Shown: piece after piece, positions 1-12,019 of the stretch | How positions within the stretch are numbered: the first letter of the stretch is position 1 | How the letters are laid out: each line of letters begins with the position of its first letter | DNA from: Acheta domesticus | Taxonomy: Eukaryota; Arthropoda; Insecta; Orthoptera; Gryllidae | Assembly: GCA_031308135.1 (NCBI GenBank) | Contig: JAHLJT010009436.1 | Span: forward strand, 125,558,288 to 125,622,287 | Reading direction: 5' to 3' | DNA: 64,000 nt | Made by a program: the position numbers and the translations under genes | Notes under the pieces: model-generated | What the model was told of the DNA's origin: nothing | Seen by the model: only the letters and a program-made list of their open reading frames with translations | Database searches by the model: none

Positions 1-59
1 TTTACTTGAAGTCTCGACAACACTATCAGAATCTTCTCATTATTAGCTCCGAATTGTTT

Positions 60-423
60 AATCAAACTTCGTAATCAGATCGAAAAAATTACGCTTAAAA
101 AACGCGGGTCACATTTTTGTTAAAATTCCTGATTTTTTGAAAATTGTCAAAGCTCAAAATTTTTGTGGAGTCTTCAATCAACTAAAATATTTAAGATAGA
201 GATTTTTTCCTTAATAATATATGTTGCTCAAAAACATCGTAATGTACAGTTTTGCGAAAATATGACTTTTCGCGTAATTTTGCGTGAAATTAGGCAATTT
301 AAAAAATATATAAACAATTATTTTCTCAATAATGGCTCGAAATTTTTTCTTTACAATTTTCTCCTTGTATTTTACAGAAAAAGATAAAAATCATTGTGCT
401 AGTCTATTTTCGGCGAACTAGAT
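60..423 (+). repeat. Repeat A fragment, copy 1
   Basis: Shares the repeat A phrases 'tttttcgaaaatt..caaa', 'gtcttc..caactaaaata..aagatagagattttt' and 'tttctc..aaacggctc' with the copies at 17398 and 20214. Both terminal segments are missing. No coding content. Confidence 0.6.
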
Positions 424-955
424 TTTGATTGTTTGATTACTAGTTATTCCGGGAGCGTCAACTGTCAAGTTCGCGTAAGACCTGTAAGTGTAGTGCATGT
501 TGTTGCTCGGGAGGTGGCGGTAGTTCTTGCCTCGCTGGATGGCGAGATCCGTTGCCGACCTACTGTCCGCTAGCGGGGTTTTCTTCAACCAGGGATCTCC
601 CACCGCCGGGGCACTGCCCCAGCCGGGACAAGCTCTAATAAGCTCTCGACCGGTCTCCCGGCATGTGTGGTAGTGTAGGCATGTAAGTGTAAGTGTATGT
701 AGATAAGGGATAGGATAGGGCAAGGAAGGGGAAGGAAATATCGAGTGCGGTCCGGTGGCCCGTTTGGTCGGGGGGTATAGCTCCGATATTCACCTGGTAT
801 TGATCCCAGAAACTGCAGAAAACTACCGATCAGTGCAGCCGGCCTCTAGAATTCTCCTCCAGAGAGCGACAGAACACGACCTAGCTTTCTGTGAAAAATC
901 CTGTCTCCACCGGCACTCGAAACGCAGGACCTCCAGATCACAGGCACTGCAGTGA
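424..955 (+). repeat. Repeat B, copy 1
   Basis: About 530 bp moderately GC-rich dispersed repeat. Shared landmarks with the other copies are 'attccggg', 'gtgtagtgcatg', 'gctggatggcgagatcc', 'ggggcactgccccag', 'ggaaggaaatatcg' and 'aaaactaccgatcag'. Near its right end an inverted B-box-like stretch (ggcactcgaaacgcaggacc) hints at a tRNA-type promoter read on the minus strand, so it may be a long SINE. Unclassified. Confidence 0.7.
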
Positions 956-984
956 CATCAGTTTTTGATGGCCTGATCCACCTC

Positions 985-1770
985 TCCCGGTGTATTTTCG
1001 AAAATTACGAAAACATTAATATTACAAAAGTAAAAAAAGGTTTATGTGGATAGTAGATTATGATTTAAATGAAATCTTTTCTAAAAGATCTGTTGTTTAA
1101 AAAAGTTTATGAACATTTTTTTTTAAACGAGTATTTTTTACATAATTTTTACTTGAAGTTAACGATATTTATAAAAATAATTTTCTCAAAAAGGCTGAAA
1201 ATTTTTGCTCTATTTTTTTCGCCGATAGAGCAAAGGACGCTCGACACATCTTACTTTCGTTGAACTCTCTGAATTCACCAAAATTGCAAAAGCTCTTAAC
1301 GCCATTTGACAAAGTTTAATAAAAAAATGGATCTATTTTTGAAAATATTTTGCCGCTTCATGTTAAGTACCTTCAAAAATTAAAATATTTGTTTCAAACT
1401 CGCAGAGCGTCGTGAGTTTGTTTAATTCGATCCAAGAATATCAGTTTTGGAGAAATTCGTATGCTGGGCTCAGACTGCTAGCGTTGACTACCCACAGACG
1501 GAGAGACGGATGGACTTGCAGACTGGCAGGCAGAGAGACAGACTGCCAGACAGGCCACCAGACAGGCCATCAGACAGGCCACCAGACAGGCCACCAGACA
1601 GGCCACCAGACAGGCTACCAGACAGGCTACCAGAGAGGCTATAAGAGAGCCTCCCAGACAGGCTCCCAGACAGTCTCCCAGACAGGCTCCCAGAAAGGCT
1701 ACCAGACAGGCACATGGACAGAGAGTCAATTATACATTTTTCGATGTCAAGGTCCTGTATGTCGATCTAC
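985..1770 (-). repeat. Repeat A fragment, copy 2, interrupted by a minisatellite
   Basis: Matches repeat A in inverse orientation: the 'cttcatgt..agtacc' segment, 'ttttggagaaattcg' and 'gctagcgttgac' precede the position where other copies have a short GACG/CAGA run, and 'gtcaattatacatttttcgatgtcaaggtcct' follows it. Here that run has become a 12-bp tandem array. Confidence 0.6.
1546..1711. repeat. 12-bp minisatellite (CCAGACAGGCCA-type), about 14 units
   Basis: Units of 12 bp such as ccagacaggcca, ccagacaggcta and cccagacaggct follow one another with few length changes. Because 12 is a multiple of three and the unit lacks stops, several frames are open through it; those ORFs are artefacts. 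Confidence 0.9.
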
Positions 1771-2725
1771 ATATAGGAGCAAAATCTATCCACTTTTTGT
1801 TTCCAAGGCCCAACAATAAGTGTTAATGCCGATAATCTCCGATTTCCTTCGCACGATTTCAATACTTCGTTTTTTCTCGTACGTAGTAAGTCGAAAAAAT
1901 AAAAATCATCCTGGTTCAATACTACCTATTCTGTCTCAGAGTGACAATTCGTTCGCAGTTCTGCTAGTAGCTACCAGCACTGTGCAAAGTAGTGTATTTT
2001 AATTTTCCTAAGGAATTTTCCATTTTAATTTAATTAGTTTTCTATCCACTTTCATTTCATTTTTATCTTCCCGTTAAAAAATCCCATAATGATGGAATAA
2101 AACTCCAAGTTTGAATGTTTTATTAAACAATGAATGGTACTCTGCCGTATAATTGAAGGGTTGGGGTATCATAGTGAAAACCCTGTGTGTGAAGTGAAGT
2201 GAAGGAATAGCTTTTTTTAACTGGTAAAAACGTCTAAAGATTTTCCCAAACGGCAAACACTTTCTTTGGCTGCGAAATGTAAGAAAATCCGGCCTCAGTA
2301 AAAAGCTGAATGGGCCCTTATAAAAAATTCTTTACACATTTATATGTGAATTATTATTTCTAACAATCGACTTTATTTACATAAAAAATTCCTTCTAGGC
2401 AACCTAGGGTTCTGTTTTTTCCTAAGGCCTTAATTTTTTGTAGTTTTCATGTCAAATCCATTAGGAAATGTTTTGACCCGCATGTAACTTTCAATGTTAA
2501 AAAAAAATTCTTGCAAAATTGAAAACGAATTATCCGTACATTAGTAAATTAATTGAATACATGTTCAAATTAGAATAATAAAGTATTAGATGCTGTGGGC
2601 TTCATTGGCCTCCGTGAACTTCATGGGCGCCCTTGAAATCCTTGGGCCCCCTCGATGATCATGAAACTCCCCCTCCTATGGCTTAAGAATAAAAACAGTC
2701 CTCTTGCCAATGACGACTTTTAAAC
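1771..2725. other. AT-rich stretch with nothing recognisable
   Basis: No long ORF, RNA motif or clear repeat seen on either strand. Confidence 0.5.
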
Positions 2726-2739
2726 TGTGTCGCTTTTCT

Positions 2740-3190
2740 TCTGCCCCGACGTTACTATGCACTCTCTAGTTGCGAGGGAAGGCGAACGATGTATCCCAAC
2801 GCATACCGTTACCAAGCGTAACTATTACATTGGACGCGTGGATGCGGTGGTGGTGGCGGTGGTGGTGACGGCGGCGGCGGTGGGCAGCGGCCGGCGGCGC
2901 ACGGGCCGACCGCGTGATACCAACGTGAAGAAAGTGCAGGAGAGGCCGCCGATGGCACACATTCTGCCACCGCCGCCACCACCGCGCCCGCCTGCTGCCT
3001 ATCCTGTCGGCCGGTCGGTCGGCAGGCAGGCCGGCCGGCGAAAGGTCACGCCTGGGGCGCTCAGGGCCGCCCGGTGGGCTCGAGGTGAACTGGATCGCGC
3101 GCGCAGCGGCTGAGCCGGCGCGCCGCCTGCAGCGCTCCAGGCGCTCGCGCCCTCGCGGTCACTGCTGCTCTCTAGCGGCGCTCTCTGACT
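2740..3190. promoter_or_regulatory. GC- and CpG-rich island
   Basis: About 450 bp with many CpG and GC clusters (ggtggtggtggcggtggtgg, ccgccgccaccaccgcgccc, gccggtcggtcggcaggcag) in strongly AT-rich surroundings. It could be a promoter or noncoding first exon of a gene extending outside the window, or a coding exon. The plus-strand frame 2727-3113 is open but low-complexity, so I do not call it a gene. Confidence 0.45.
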
Positions 3191-3344
3191 ACATGGTGAG
3201 CGCTATCTATGACCGTATAGAAGAACTTAAAGCGTACAAATATTATGGCGGGAAATATTTCTATCTTCCCAAAAAATAATAATATTAAATTTTTCTAGAG
3301 AAACGTCCTCAAAACAAAAATATATTTGAGGACTTGAAAGTATG

Positions 3345-5420
3345 AATTTTATATAACTGCTCCATAGTCAAGTTTGGATTGAATCACTAAATGATAAGTT
3401 TTAATTAAACCATTAGACTCAGCTCCCCATGTTTTGATGACAACATTTTGATGATGTTTATCCGACATTTGCACTCTGTTTTTAGCATTGTGATGTGCTT
3501 GCTCCGAGTGTGTTTGTTGAAACAAGTATCTTACAAGTGTTAGTTCTTTGTAATTCATGCTCCCCTATTTGTAGTTTAACATTGTTCACCAGGTGTTGTC
3601 TATTCCTGGAGAAAATTATAAATTTGGACTTAATTTTCGAAATGATAAAGTCAGATGAATTAGTCCAGTTGGTTACCTTGTTCAAGGTATCTTGTATTAT
3701 AGTTGTAGTAAGCTGTAGATTTTTCCACTGCACAAGAGAGTAATATTGTTCACAAACAGGGCTATTTTAACTGGGTTTTCAACAATTCTGTTGATTTCGT
3801 TGATAGATACAAGAAAGAGAAGCACACTCAGAACCGATCCTTGTGGGAGACCATTGACCATTGTGATAATACCAATTTGATGTTGACCAAATAGGTACTG
3901 AGAGATTGCCTTCGATTCGAAACTCTGATGTATCTGTGTCGCAGAAAATTAATTATGAGTGCTAACATGTTTCCTTTTACTTCAATGGAAGAAAGAATCT
4001 GGATGAGTCTGTCTTTATATACCATTTCACATCCTTTCTCTAAATCTATGGAGACTGCAATAACATGTTGTTGCATAGTTAAAGCATCACATATTTCTGT
4101 ATCAATACTAAGTAGATGGCCATTAGTGGAGCAAAATGATCAAAAACCACTTTGATATGGTGACAATAAGTTGTTGGTTTCCACGAACCATTTTAGTCTG
4201 ATGCATACCATTTTTTCCAGAAGCTTGATAGAAAAGAGACAGGTTGGAAGTTTGATGGATTAGAGTGGTTCTTGTTTGGTTTAGGAATAGGAATCACAAT
4301 GGCTTCTCTCCATTGGTCAGGGAAGGTTTGAGTTGTCCAGATGAAGTTATACAATTGAAGAAGATATTCAAGTCCTGTAATTGGAAGGTTTTTCAGTAGA
4401 CTGTTGGGAATATCGCCTGGACCCAGTGAAGAGTCTTTGCTCTTCTTCAATACAAGCAGAAGTTCGTCCATATGGAATGGTCAGTTAAAATGATCTCTAT
4501 TATTCTTCAGTAAAGCACTTATGGACTCTGGGGATGAAACATTCTTTGTAGAGGCCTTAAAAAGTTAGGCTCATAATTGTTATTGCTTGAATTGTTTGCA
4601 AAGGTAGTTGCAAGAAACTTACTTATCTCTTGTGGTTTGCTGAATTTAAATCCATTTTCATCTTGAAGTGTTTTGAGAATATGTGGTGATCCTGAACCAT
4701 TCATATTTTTAATTTTTTTCCACAGTTCTGAAGTTGTTATTGTAGATATAAAATTTTGCCAAGATTGTATCATTGTGGTTTTGAGAGTTAAACGTGCTTT
4801 GGCTCATGCTCTTTTGTAAGCTATGTGATTTTCTACAGGTTTTCGCTGCTTTAAAAATAACATTGATAAAAACTTGTACAATTGTGTTGATTTTGGTACA
4901 TTGTAAGGAATACAAATTAGAAAGTTTATTAATATTTTAATTGATAGAATGTTGATACATTGGCCATTTTGCTTGGTTTAAAAAATATTTTGGATGCATC
5001 TTCTATCTTGTATTTGCTGATCAAGGAATTGTAATGTCAGAGGATAGTGATCACTATCATAAATTTTATTGAGATGACCATGATATTTTTGTTGCAATGA
5101 CATTTGAAGCAAAACTTAAGTCTATTGCGCTTTCCGAACCATTACTGACATTAAAATGAGTGGCTATACCTGTATTTAGTAGAATAAGATCTTCGTGATT
5201 GTTAAGTCATTCTTCAATTATTCTACCTTGTCTGTCAATTTTTCACTGAATCCCAGAGAGGATTGGGGCAATTAAAATCGCCTAAGATTAAAAATAGTTT
5301 GGGAAGTTGATAAATAATATTATCCAAATCATTAATGTCTAGATTTTGACTATTGGGCAGAAACAATGTATAAGTAGTCAAGGTCAATGTAAGTTTTATT
5401 TTAACAGGTGTAGGGAGATT
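3345..5420 (-). mobile_element. Degenerate Jockey-like non-LTR retrotransposon (EN and RT)
   Basis: Read on the minus strand with frameshifts: endonuclease motifs LILGDFN and SAIDLSF (about 5060-5320), then a linker (WKKIKNMNGSGSPHILKTLQ), then reverse transcriptase blocks LLVLKKSKDSSLGPGDIPNS, FPDQWREAIVIPIPKPNKN and AVSIDLEKGCEMVYKDRLIQ, ending near 3345. Many stops and shifts show it is long dead. Its 5' end is not defined. Confidence 0.85.
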
Positions 5421-5959
5421 TCATGCAGAAAAAATTCTGATTTTATAAATATTGACACTCCTCCAGTAGCAATTGAGCATTGTTCCTATTTCAGAAGAAT
5501 GCAGTGAAACCATGAAGTTGTGCACAACTATTGTTTTTAATGTAATTAATAATACATGTTGGATTCACTTTTCAAATTCTCACTATTCATAGAACCATGA
5601 TATTCTCAGCCTCTTTTTAAATTTGTGTATTGTAAATTAAACCTGCCCGTAATTTAATTCATTTCCATCAATATATTTACAGACGAAATCCTACACCAAG
5701 GAAATTATTAACACCCTTTAACTGAAATTTTATCATACAAGGAAAGAAATTGAATAATACATCAAGATTTCGTATGCGAATATAAATATACTAGGACAAC
5801 AATTTTTGGACTAGTGATATTCAATCTTCTACCTCGAACTTCCAAATGCATTGTGAATTACCGATTGACAATTCCCTAATATTAATTCTATACAATTTCC
5901 TTATTTGCCACCAATAATTTTATAATTCCTGTCAGTATTGTAAGTTTATAAAATATAGT

Positions 5960-6300
5960 GTGTGTATAAAGTGTAGCTTGACTAACTTTAACTATTTGCA
6001 TCATCAATACTTTAACTATTTCTTACCATGATTATAATTTTTAAATGGCAATACTACAACTTACTATCCCATATGGAGGTAACATACAAGGCCATTGGAT
6101 GGTGGGAATTTCTGAAGGCAAGTATAATGTTTACAGCTACTACGATTCATTGGTAAGTCCAATGCCAGATACTGTAAGAACATATTTGAACAAAGTTACA
6201 CATGAACGAAATTAACTATGAAATATTTTCTACACATGAAGATACTTTTAAAATAGTTTACAGCATTGGAGATGCCACATTCAGCTAGTTGTAAGTAACA
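5960..6300 (+). repeat. Repeat D copy 1, with protease-like coding remnant
   Basis: Strongly similar to 36995-37475; the run tggtaagtccaatgccagat is identical. In frame it reads GHWMVGISEGKYNVY and YDSLVSPMPDTVRTYLNKV before stops. The G-H-W and Y-D-S-L boxes resemble the His and Asp regions of Ulp1/OTU-like cysteine peptidases carried by some mobile elements; that link is inference. Confidence 0.55.
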
Positions 6301-7390
6301 TATCTTGATCCAAGATTGATGATTGTAGAAATGAATCATGAAATAAAGACACCTCACATGTCCATGCAACAATATTTTTCAGGAGGCACAAAATACAATT
6401 TTTAGCAATAGGAGAAAAACAGATATTTTATCCTATTTTTGCATTTCATGTTTAAGAAATAGTAGTGATGTTGAAAATAGAACAGAAATTTAAATTTAAA
6501 AAAATTGTTTTGAAATTCATGGACTTTTATACCTTAAACACAAATAATGAAAAGCTAGTAGCAATGTTTTTATTATCTCCCAATAAATGCAAAGAATTCA
6601 GTATTATTAAAAACGCAATGTGGAATTTCTGGAGGAACACTCAGGATTTATACTCTTCAACAATTTGAATGGTCAGAATTACAAACAAGTTTTAGTAATT
6701 TCAAATGGCTGAAAATTCAGATATCTATGACTTTATTTGCAAAAGAGGTAAGTAATTTTTATTAAATAGGTTAAATAATTAATTTACACAGCTCATCTGC
6801 AAGGTACTTCTTTTCTTTTTATTCTAGATACAATATATAATCTGAATTACTTGTTTATGTGAAGGTACATGATAAAATTATGCTGATATCATTCTTACGG
6901 TTATGCTTTATGAATGTTACATGTTGAGAACGGGTCATTAAAGAGAGGTATTAATTAAATTTTTTCCAGAAAACCAATTCTGATTAATGTAAGGTTTTAA
7001 CAAATTTTCATTAAATATGAAACATTCTTATTTTGTCTCTACATACTGTCAGATTTTTTTTGGCATAATATAAAAGTATTTGTAACATTTCTTATCTTCT
7101 TCTAGTTTGTCTGAATAAATTGTTATTAAATCACTATTGTGTGAGTGGCAAATCTACAATAAAACGTCTTTGATGTCATTTTTTACCTACCTAAATCCTT
7201 ACCTCTACATAAGAATGTTCTCTTAAAGGAAATAGCGATGAATGCTAACAAACCTTTCCTGTGTTATTTACATTAGAAAAATTTTTGATATTCCAGTTGT
7301 TCTCATTTTTTAAAAATACATAGGAAGATGTTTATTTTCATTGCTAACTGCATAGTTGCTTATGACCAAAAATTCTGCTACTGCCATCCT
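6300..7390. other. AT-rich stretch with nothing recognisable
   Basis: No supported gene. The longest frame (6465-6668) is short and AT-driven. Confidence 0.5.
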
Positions 7391-7395
7391 TTTAA

Positions 7396-7981
7396 CCCAG
7401 GAGAGGTGGTGGTTGCCAAAGTTATATTAGAGGTGGCGCTGAGTCATTTCTTACCCTTTTAAGTTATTTCTTTATAAAATTATATTTCACAAGAAAGAAG
7501 TGCGAAATTAGTTATTTTAATAATAATCAATCATTTGTAAGGTCATATTAACTTAATGCACTATTATAAATAAACATGCAAATGAGGAATTGAAACAAAT
7601 AAAAGTGCAAAATTATCATTTATCTTTCATTTTATGTAGTGACTCCATTTACATTTTACTGAAAATTTCAACAACAAAGTTATCAGAAAATTCAGTAAAT
7701 TTCATTTTCTAAAATTGTCTTATATAAAAACAAACAATTTATTGAAAATACTTCAAAGCCAATCAAAACAACTTAGAAAAAGTATGAAATTTAAGATGTT
7801 TGTTTTGGTTTCAGAAATATTTATAAATGAATTATTACATATAAAATTTTGAAAATCTTTCAGACAAAAGCAAAAGAATGTGGTGAAAGGTATGTGAAAT
7901 GTAAAGCTTCTGACTCACAAAACTAGACAACAGCAGCTAAGCAAAGATACACGGGGTCAAATGAGCGTCTCCTCTCTTGGG
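7396..7981. mobile_element. piggyBac-type MITE, 586 bp
   Basis: TTAA target duplications at 7392-7395 and 7982-7985 flank termini CCCAGGAGAGGTGG and (read inward from the right) CCCAAGAGAGGAGA. Terminal CCC and TTAA duplication define piggyBac-type elements. No transposase remnant inside, so non-autonomous. Confidence 0.7.
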
Positions 7982-7985
7982 TTAA

Positions 7986-10140
7986 CAACACCATTGAGAT
8001 CACAATATTTAATTTGGTACTGATATTTCTTCACATTTGCAATTGTAAACCTGAGGCTAATACAACTTTTGAGGAAAGTGTTCATTAAGTATTTTGAAAT
8101 AAAATCTATAAGTAACAGTGTATTTTGTTTCTGGATACCCTGACAAAAAAAATTGGCACCTAATTTTGATATTACTGTGCAAGCTCAGTAACTGCAGGTA
8201 CTCAATACCAGGCAGTGCAATTAAGAAACCTCACATGCACAGGACAAGGAGGGTTTGCCAGTTTCTCTGGAATTTCAACCCTCAGCACAAACTATAATTA
8301 TAAAGGATAAAGTTTTTTCTCAATAGATAGATCTAAATATTATTTTTTTGCTATAAAACAATTTAGTAAAATAAGAGACCATTTGGGGGTTTCTCAAATG
8401 CCTCATTCTACCAGAGGAAGTCTGTGACAGACCAAAATAAACCAATTAATTAAATCTTGTTGCTTCTATTAATATTTTAATTAAATTATTCTTAATATTA
8501 GGTATTGAATTTTTTTAAACATGTATGGTATTAACAATTACACATGTAACAAACAATTAAAAATAATTTCTCTGTTCACAAAAATAGTGACTTCACTGAA
8601 TTTGTTTACCCTCAATAATTTATTGAAACACCTACATGAAAATTTATAAAATATTTTACTACTTTTAGCAATATCTACTTTTATTAATAGTAGAAATGGT
8701 ACAAAATATTGTTAATAATACCACTTGAAAGTGAGTTATTCACACAGACGTCTACCCAGAGATTATTGTTAGGTAATATTTTTATTACCAGTTAACACGT
8801 CAATATTTTTTTTAAACTTGCAGACATTGAGATATATTATTTTGAATCATTTTACATTGATTACACGGGTGAGATGTTGAATTCTGACGATAGGCAAGAC
8901 AGGGGGATTAGCACGTTACGAAAAGTCGTCCGCAGCGGAGAAAATCTGAGCGTCGAGTAAGAGGCGGCGAATGTCGTAAGAGTGCTGTCGTGGGAGGACT
9001 GATCTTATTTATAGTTTCACAAGATGACTGCCCTGACCAGAAGTAGGTTCAGACATATTGAAAATTTATCCTAGCTGTTAGGTGAATTAAATTATAGATG
9101 TGCATTCTTAACCTGAAAACTACATATGTCTCCATTGCGTTCACTGATGAAACAAGAAGGGCCAATCCCGAATTTTCTCAAATTCAAGCAGTCTACATCA
9201 AGCCTATATGATGTAAAGCACAATTCAGGGCTTTCGCACTTACCGAAGATATTTTTAAGTCTTAAAACAATTTATTTAAAAAGTGCGGAATGCTCGCATG
9301 GTGCCCAACTCGTAGGGAACATTTATTCAAGTTTTCTTCTTTAAGGAAATTTTAATTTTAACATTATTTTAGCCTTCATCAATATGATGTGATACTATTG
9401 AGTGCCTGATATATTCCTATATTATTGCAATTGATGTCTCTAGCTCACGATGCATAAAATATTTTCTCCAAATAATTACTCTCATTTACTAACAATTTTA
9501 TCAAACCAATAGTTCTAGCCTCATTGTTTACGTTTGCGGGAAGGAACCATTTTGAAGATTTGTAAATTAATATTAAATTGTTTAAAAATATTTTTCTTCT
9601 TCATTAATAACTTTACCACAATCTTACTAAAATTCCCCATTAAATGTTTTGGAGTTCGATATAACATTTGAATGTAAAACTCACCTAATGGCAACATTAT
9701 CATTACATGCAGTTTAATCCTGACCCCAAAAAGAAAATGGGCTGAGAATTTGCACGGTAGACATTTTAGTAAATGAGAAAAAATACCTCGTTATGCACAC
9801 GTAATTTCTCGTGTCCACTGGAATTTCTATAAAATTCTGCCTATACAAGAGTATCAAGGTGAGGTTTTTAACTCTGATAATAATTACTATTTTTTGGTTC
9901 AATTTAGGGGTAAATTATTAATTTTATTTCATAAATAAAGAGTTACATAATTTGTAAAATGTTTTTAACTTCGTAATGTATTTACAAACGATAGTTGTAA
10001 GTATGGAGTCAAAACAAAAATTCTCGGACACAGAAAGCTACTTAAACAATACGGTTTGGTAGAATTCTTACTCACAATGTTTTATGAATATTTGCAATTT
10101 TTTAAAACATGATAAAATATTTACCTTTTTCAAAAACGCA
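7986..10140. other. AT-rich stretch, no supported gene
   Basis: Mostly AT-rich with short open frames only. A small GC-richer patch at about 8890-9000 (cgtccgcagcggag, gtaagaggcggcg) has no identifiable content. Confidence 0.5.
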
Positions 10141-10360
10141 GAACGGTACAGTTCTTATCGCGACACCGACCTGTTCGGACGTCACCTGCCGGAGCTGCGA
10201 CCTCAGCGAGTTGTGCGATAACGCCGAATAGTTCTAGTGAAGTTGTAGTGTGATTAAAGTTAAAAGACTTATAAACTGTGTTTTCTTCTGTATTTTTTGC
10301 GCGTTTCCAAATATGTGTGTATAACTCTTCTTGATTTTCAAGAACGAAGAATAAACCAAT

Positions 10361-11064
10361 ATGGATCTTTCACCAACAATCTGCCAGTTCTACAAGTCTA
10401 CCCCCATCAGAATGAGCCGCGCGCAAGCATCTCAAGGTACTGTGGCGTCGTGGTAGCTAAATAACGACACAGACACGAGCTCTATGTACAAATTGGTTTA
10501 TTTACAGAATGTACAAATTTACAGCTCTGGGGTTATGTTCGCCAGTACCTCCCACGCGCCTGCTCCCCGTCCCTAGGGCTAGTGCATCCCCCACCTTCCG
10601 CTTTACCGCGCCGGTGGCCGACACCGTGTTTCGCACACGCCGTGCCTCAAGGACCGCACTCCCGTCTCGGGCGAGCATGTACGTCTACTCCCGAGGTGCT
10701 CTGACAACGAACTGCCCTGCCTCTCTTAACTTACTTTGGCGGTCGGTTTCCGCCCTCTAAAGGCCGGCCGGACCATATGTCGGCACTGAGGGTCCGGTGC
10801 CCCTGCCCGCTCCTCTTGCGTCAATGGGGTAGCAAGGAAATTTCCACTTTCCAGTGTCTTTGTCAGTCCCATGTGTCCAGCAGCCTCCGTGCCGGGCCGT
10901 TTGAAAATCTGGATGGCATGTGCCGACGTTACAGTACCATGTCCCCTAAAAAGGACACTGCTATAGTTGTAGACTCAGCAAATTCTGCTCCTATTATTGA
11001 GTTCATTCAAGCATTGGTAAAAATAATAGATCCATTGCTCATCAGATTTGCATCTAAAATATAG
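10361..11064 (+). pseudogene. Small ORF split by a solo LTR
   Basis: An ATG at 10361 in a good context (A at -3, G at +4) opens a frame reaching 10440. A frame-compatible continuation runs 10938-11064 (TAG). Leaving out the LTR and one target duplication, the two parts total 207 bp, exactly 68 codons plus stop. The product is not recognised: the first part begins MDLSPTICQFYKS and the second contains IIEFIQALVKIIDPLLIRFA. A GC-rich leader precedes it (10140-10260). It may be a small host gene or the start of another element's ORF. Confidence 0.45.
10441..10933 (-). mobile_element. Solo LTR, 493 bp, with GTAC target duplication
   Basis: On the minus strand the element begins TGTAACGTCGGCAC and ends CACGACGCCACA, i.e. 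TG...CA. It is flanked by perfect GTAC duplications (10437-10440 and 10934-10937). An AATAAA lies near the minus-strand 3' end. GC-rich, no internal region, so recombination to a solo LTR of a gypsy/Pao-like element is likely; the family cannot be told. Confidence 0.85.
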
Positions 11065-11403
11065 AACAACAGACTGCATCTACCTTACAAGAAAAATGAA
11101 AGCAAATAATCTAATTACCAAGTATAAATCAATTACCGTGTCCGATTAGGAGTTTCCTATTAGACCATTAATATCCCGAAACAAACGAATAATTTTGTCA
11201 AATATATGCACTAATATCCACACAATGTTCCAGAAAATAAATTATTGAGTTTAGGCATTAAAACTGTGGCACCTATGTCATTCCTCAGAGTCTTCTCCGA
11301 CCCCAGACTAGCCATATGAGTTTTCGTCGACAGACCATCACACCAAAAGACGAAAAAAAATCTACCGGAATCCAAGTCACAATTGAAAACGTATCACATT
11401 GGT

Positions 11404-11413
11404 TATATATAAG
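11404..11413 (+). promoter_or_regulatory. TATA-box-like sequence
   Basis: tatatataag in a less AT-rich context, followed by no gene I can support. It may belong to an LTR-like remnant around 11270-11720. Confidence 0.25.
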
Positions 11414-11638
11414 TTCAGATGTTATACTAGTTTGTTTTCATTGTATATAACTTGGATACTTGGCCAGAAACTATCCTTTGATGAACAGTCCAGCCCTTGA
11501 ACAGGAATAGTTGCCGCCAAAGGAAACACACCTGCGCCTGGTGGAAGCCAACCAACCCTCCCCAAACAAACTATCCCCGCCCTCTCACGACATTGTAAAC
11601 AAGAAACATAAAATACATATTCGATGAATAATACATGG

Positions 11639-11700
11639 TGTTGGCAACAATTGTTACCAACATACCCATTCTTGTGTTGGCAACAATTTTTGCCAACACA
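11639..11700. repeat. Pair of short palindromes
   Basis: Two related near-perfect palindromes, tgttggcaacaattgttaccaa.. (11639-11662) and tgttggcaacaatttttgcc.. (11673-11700), separated by 10 bp. Confidence 0.7.
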
Positions 11701-12019
11701 CAAGGATACAAAATACCCTAAGCCACTTGTGAGTACATGTTAACGTGCGATAGTGCATTATTCATGAGTTTCATTTTAGTCCTTACTTTAAGACGACGAG
11801 AACAATATGCGCAGGGGTCAATTTTGGTCATCATTTAATTTTCCCGCAGTTCAGATTGCAAATTTCGAAAGTAATCGTCTTTCCTAAAATGGAGTCTGAA
11901 TGTAGTTGCATGTTGTATATTAAATGAGTCTGGGCATTTAAGAACGTGAATCCATTTTCTTCTCAGAAAAGGATCTTACGGAAACGAATGAAACACTAAA
12001 TTACTTCCTTTAGATTTTT

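Noticed and set aside
1412..1819. 135-codon frame with TGHQ repeats, and frames overlapping it
   Set aside because: Produced by the 12-bp tandem array, open in several frames at once.
10509..10760. 83-codon frame in GC-rich DNA
   Set aside because: Lies within the solo LTR.
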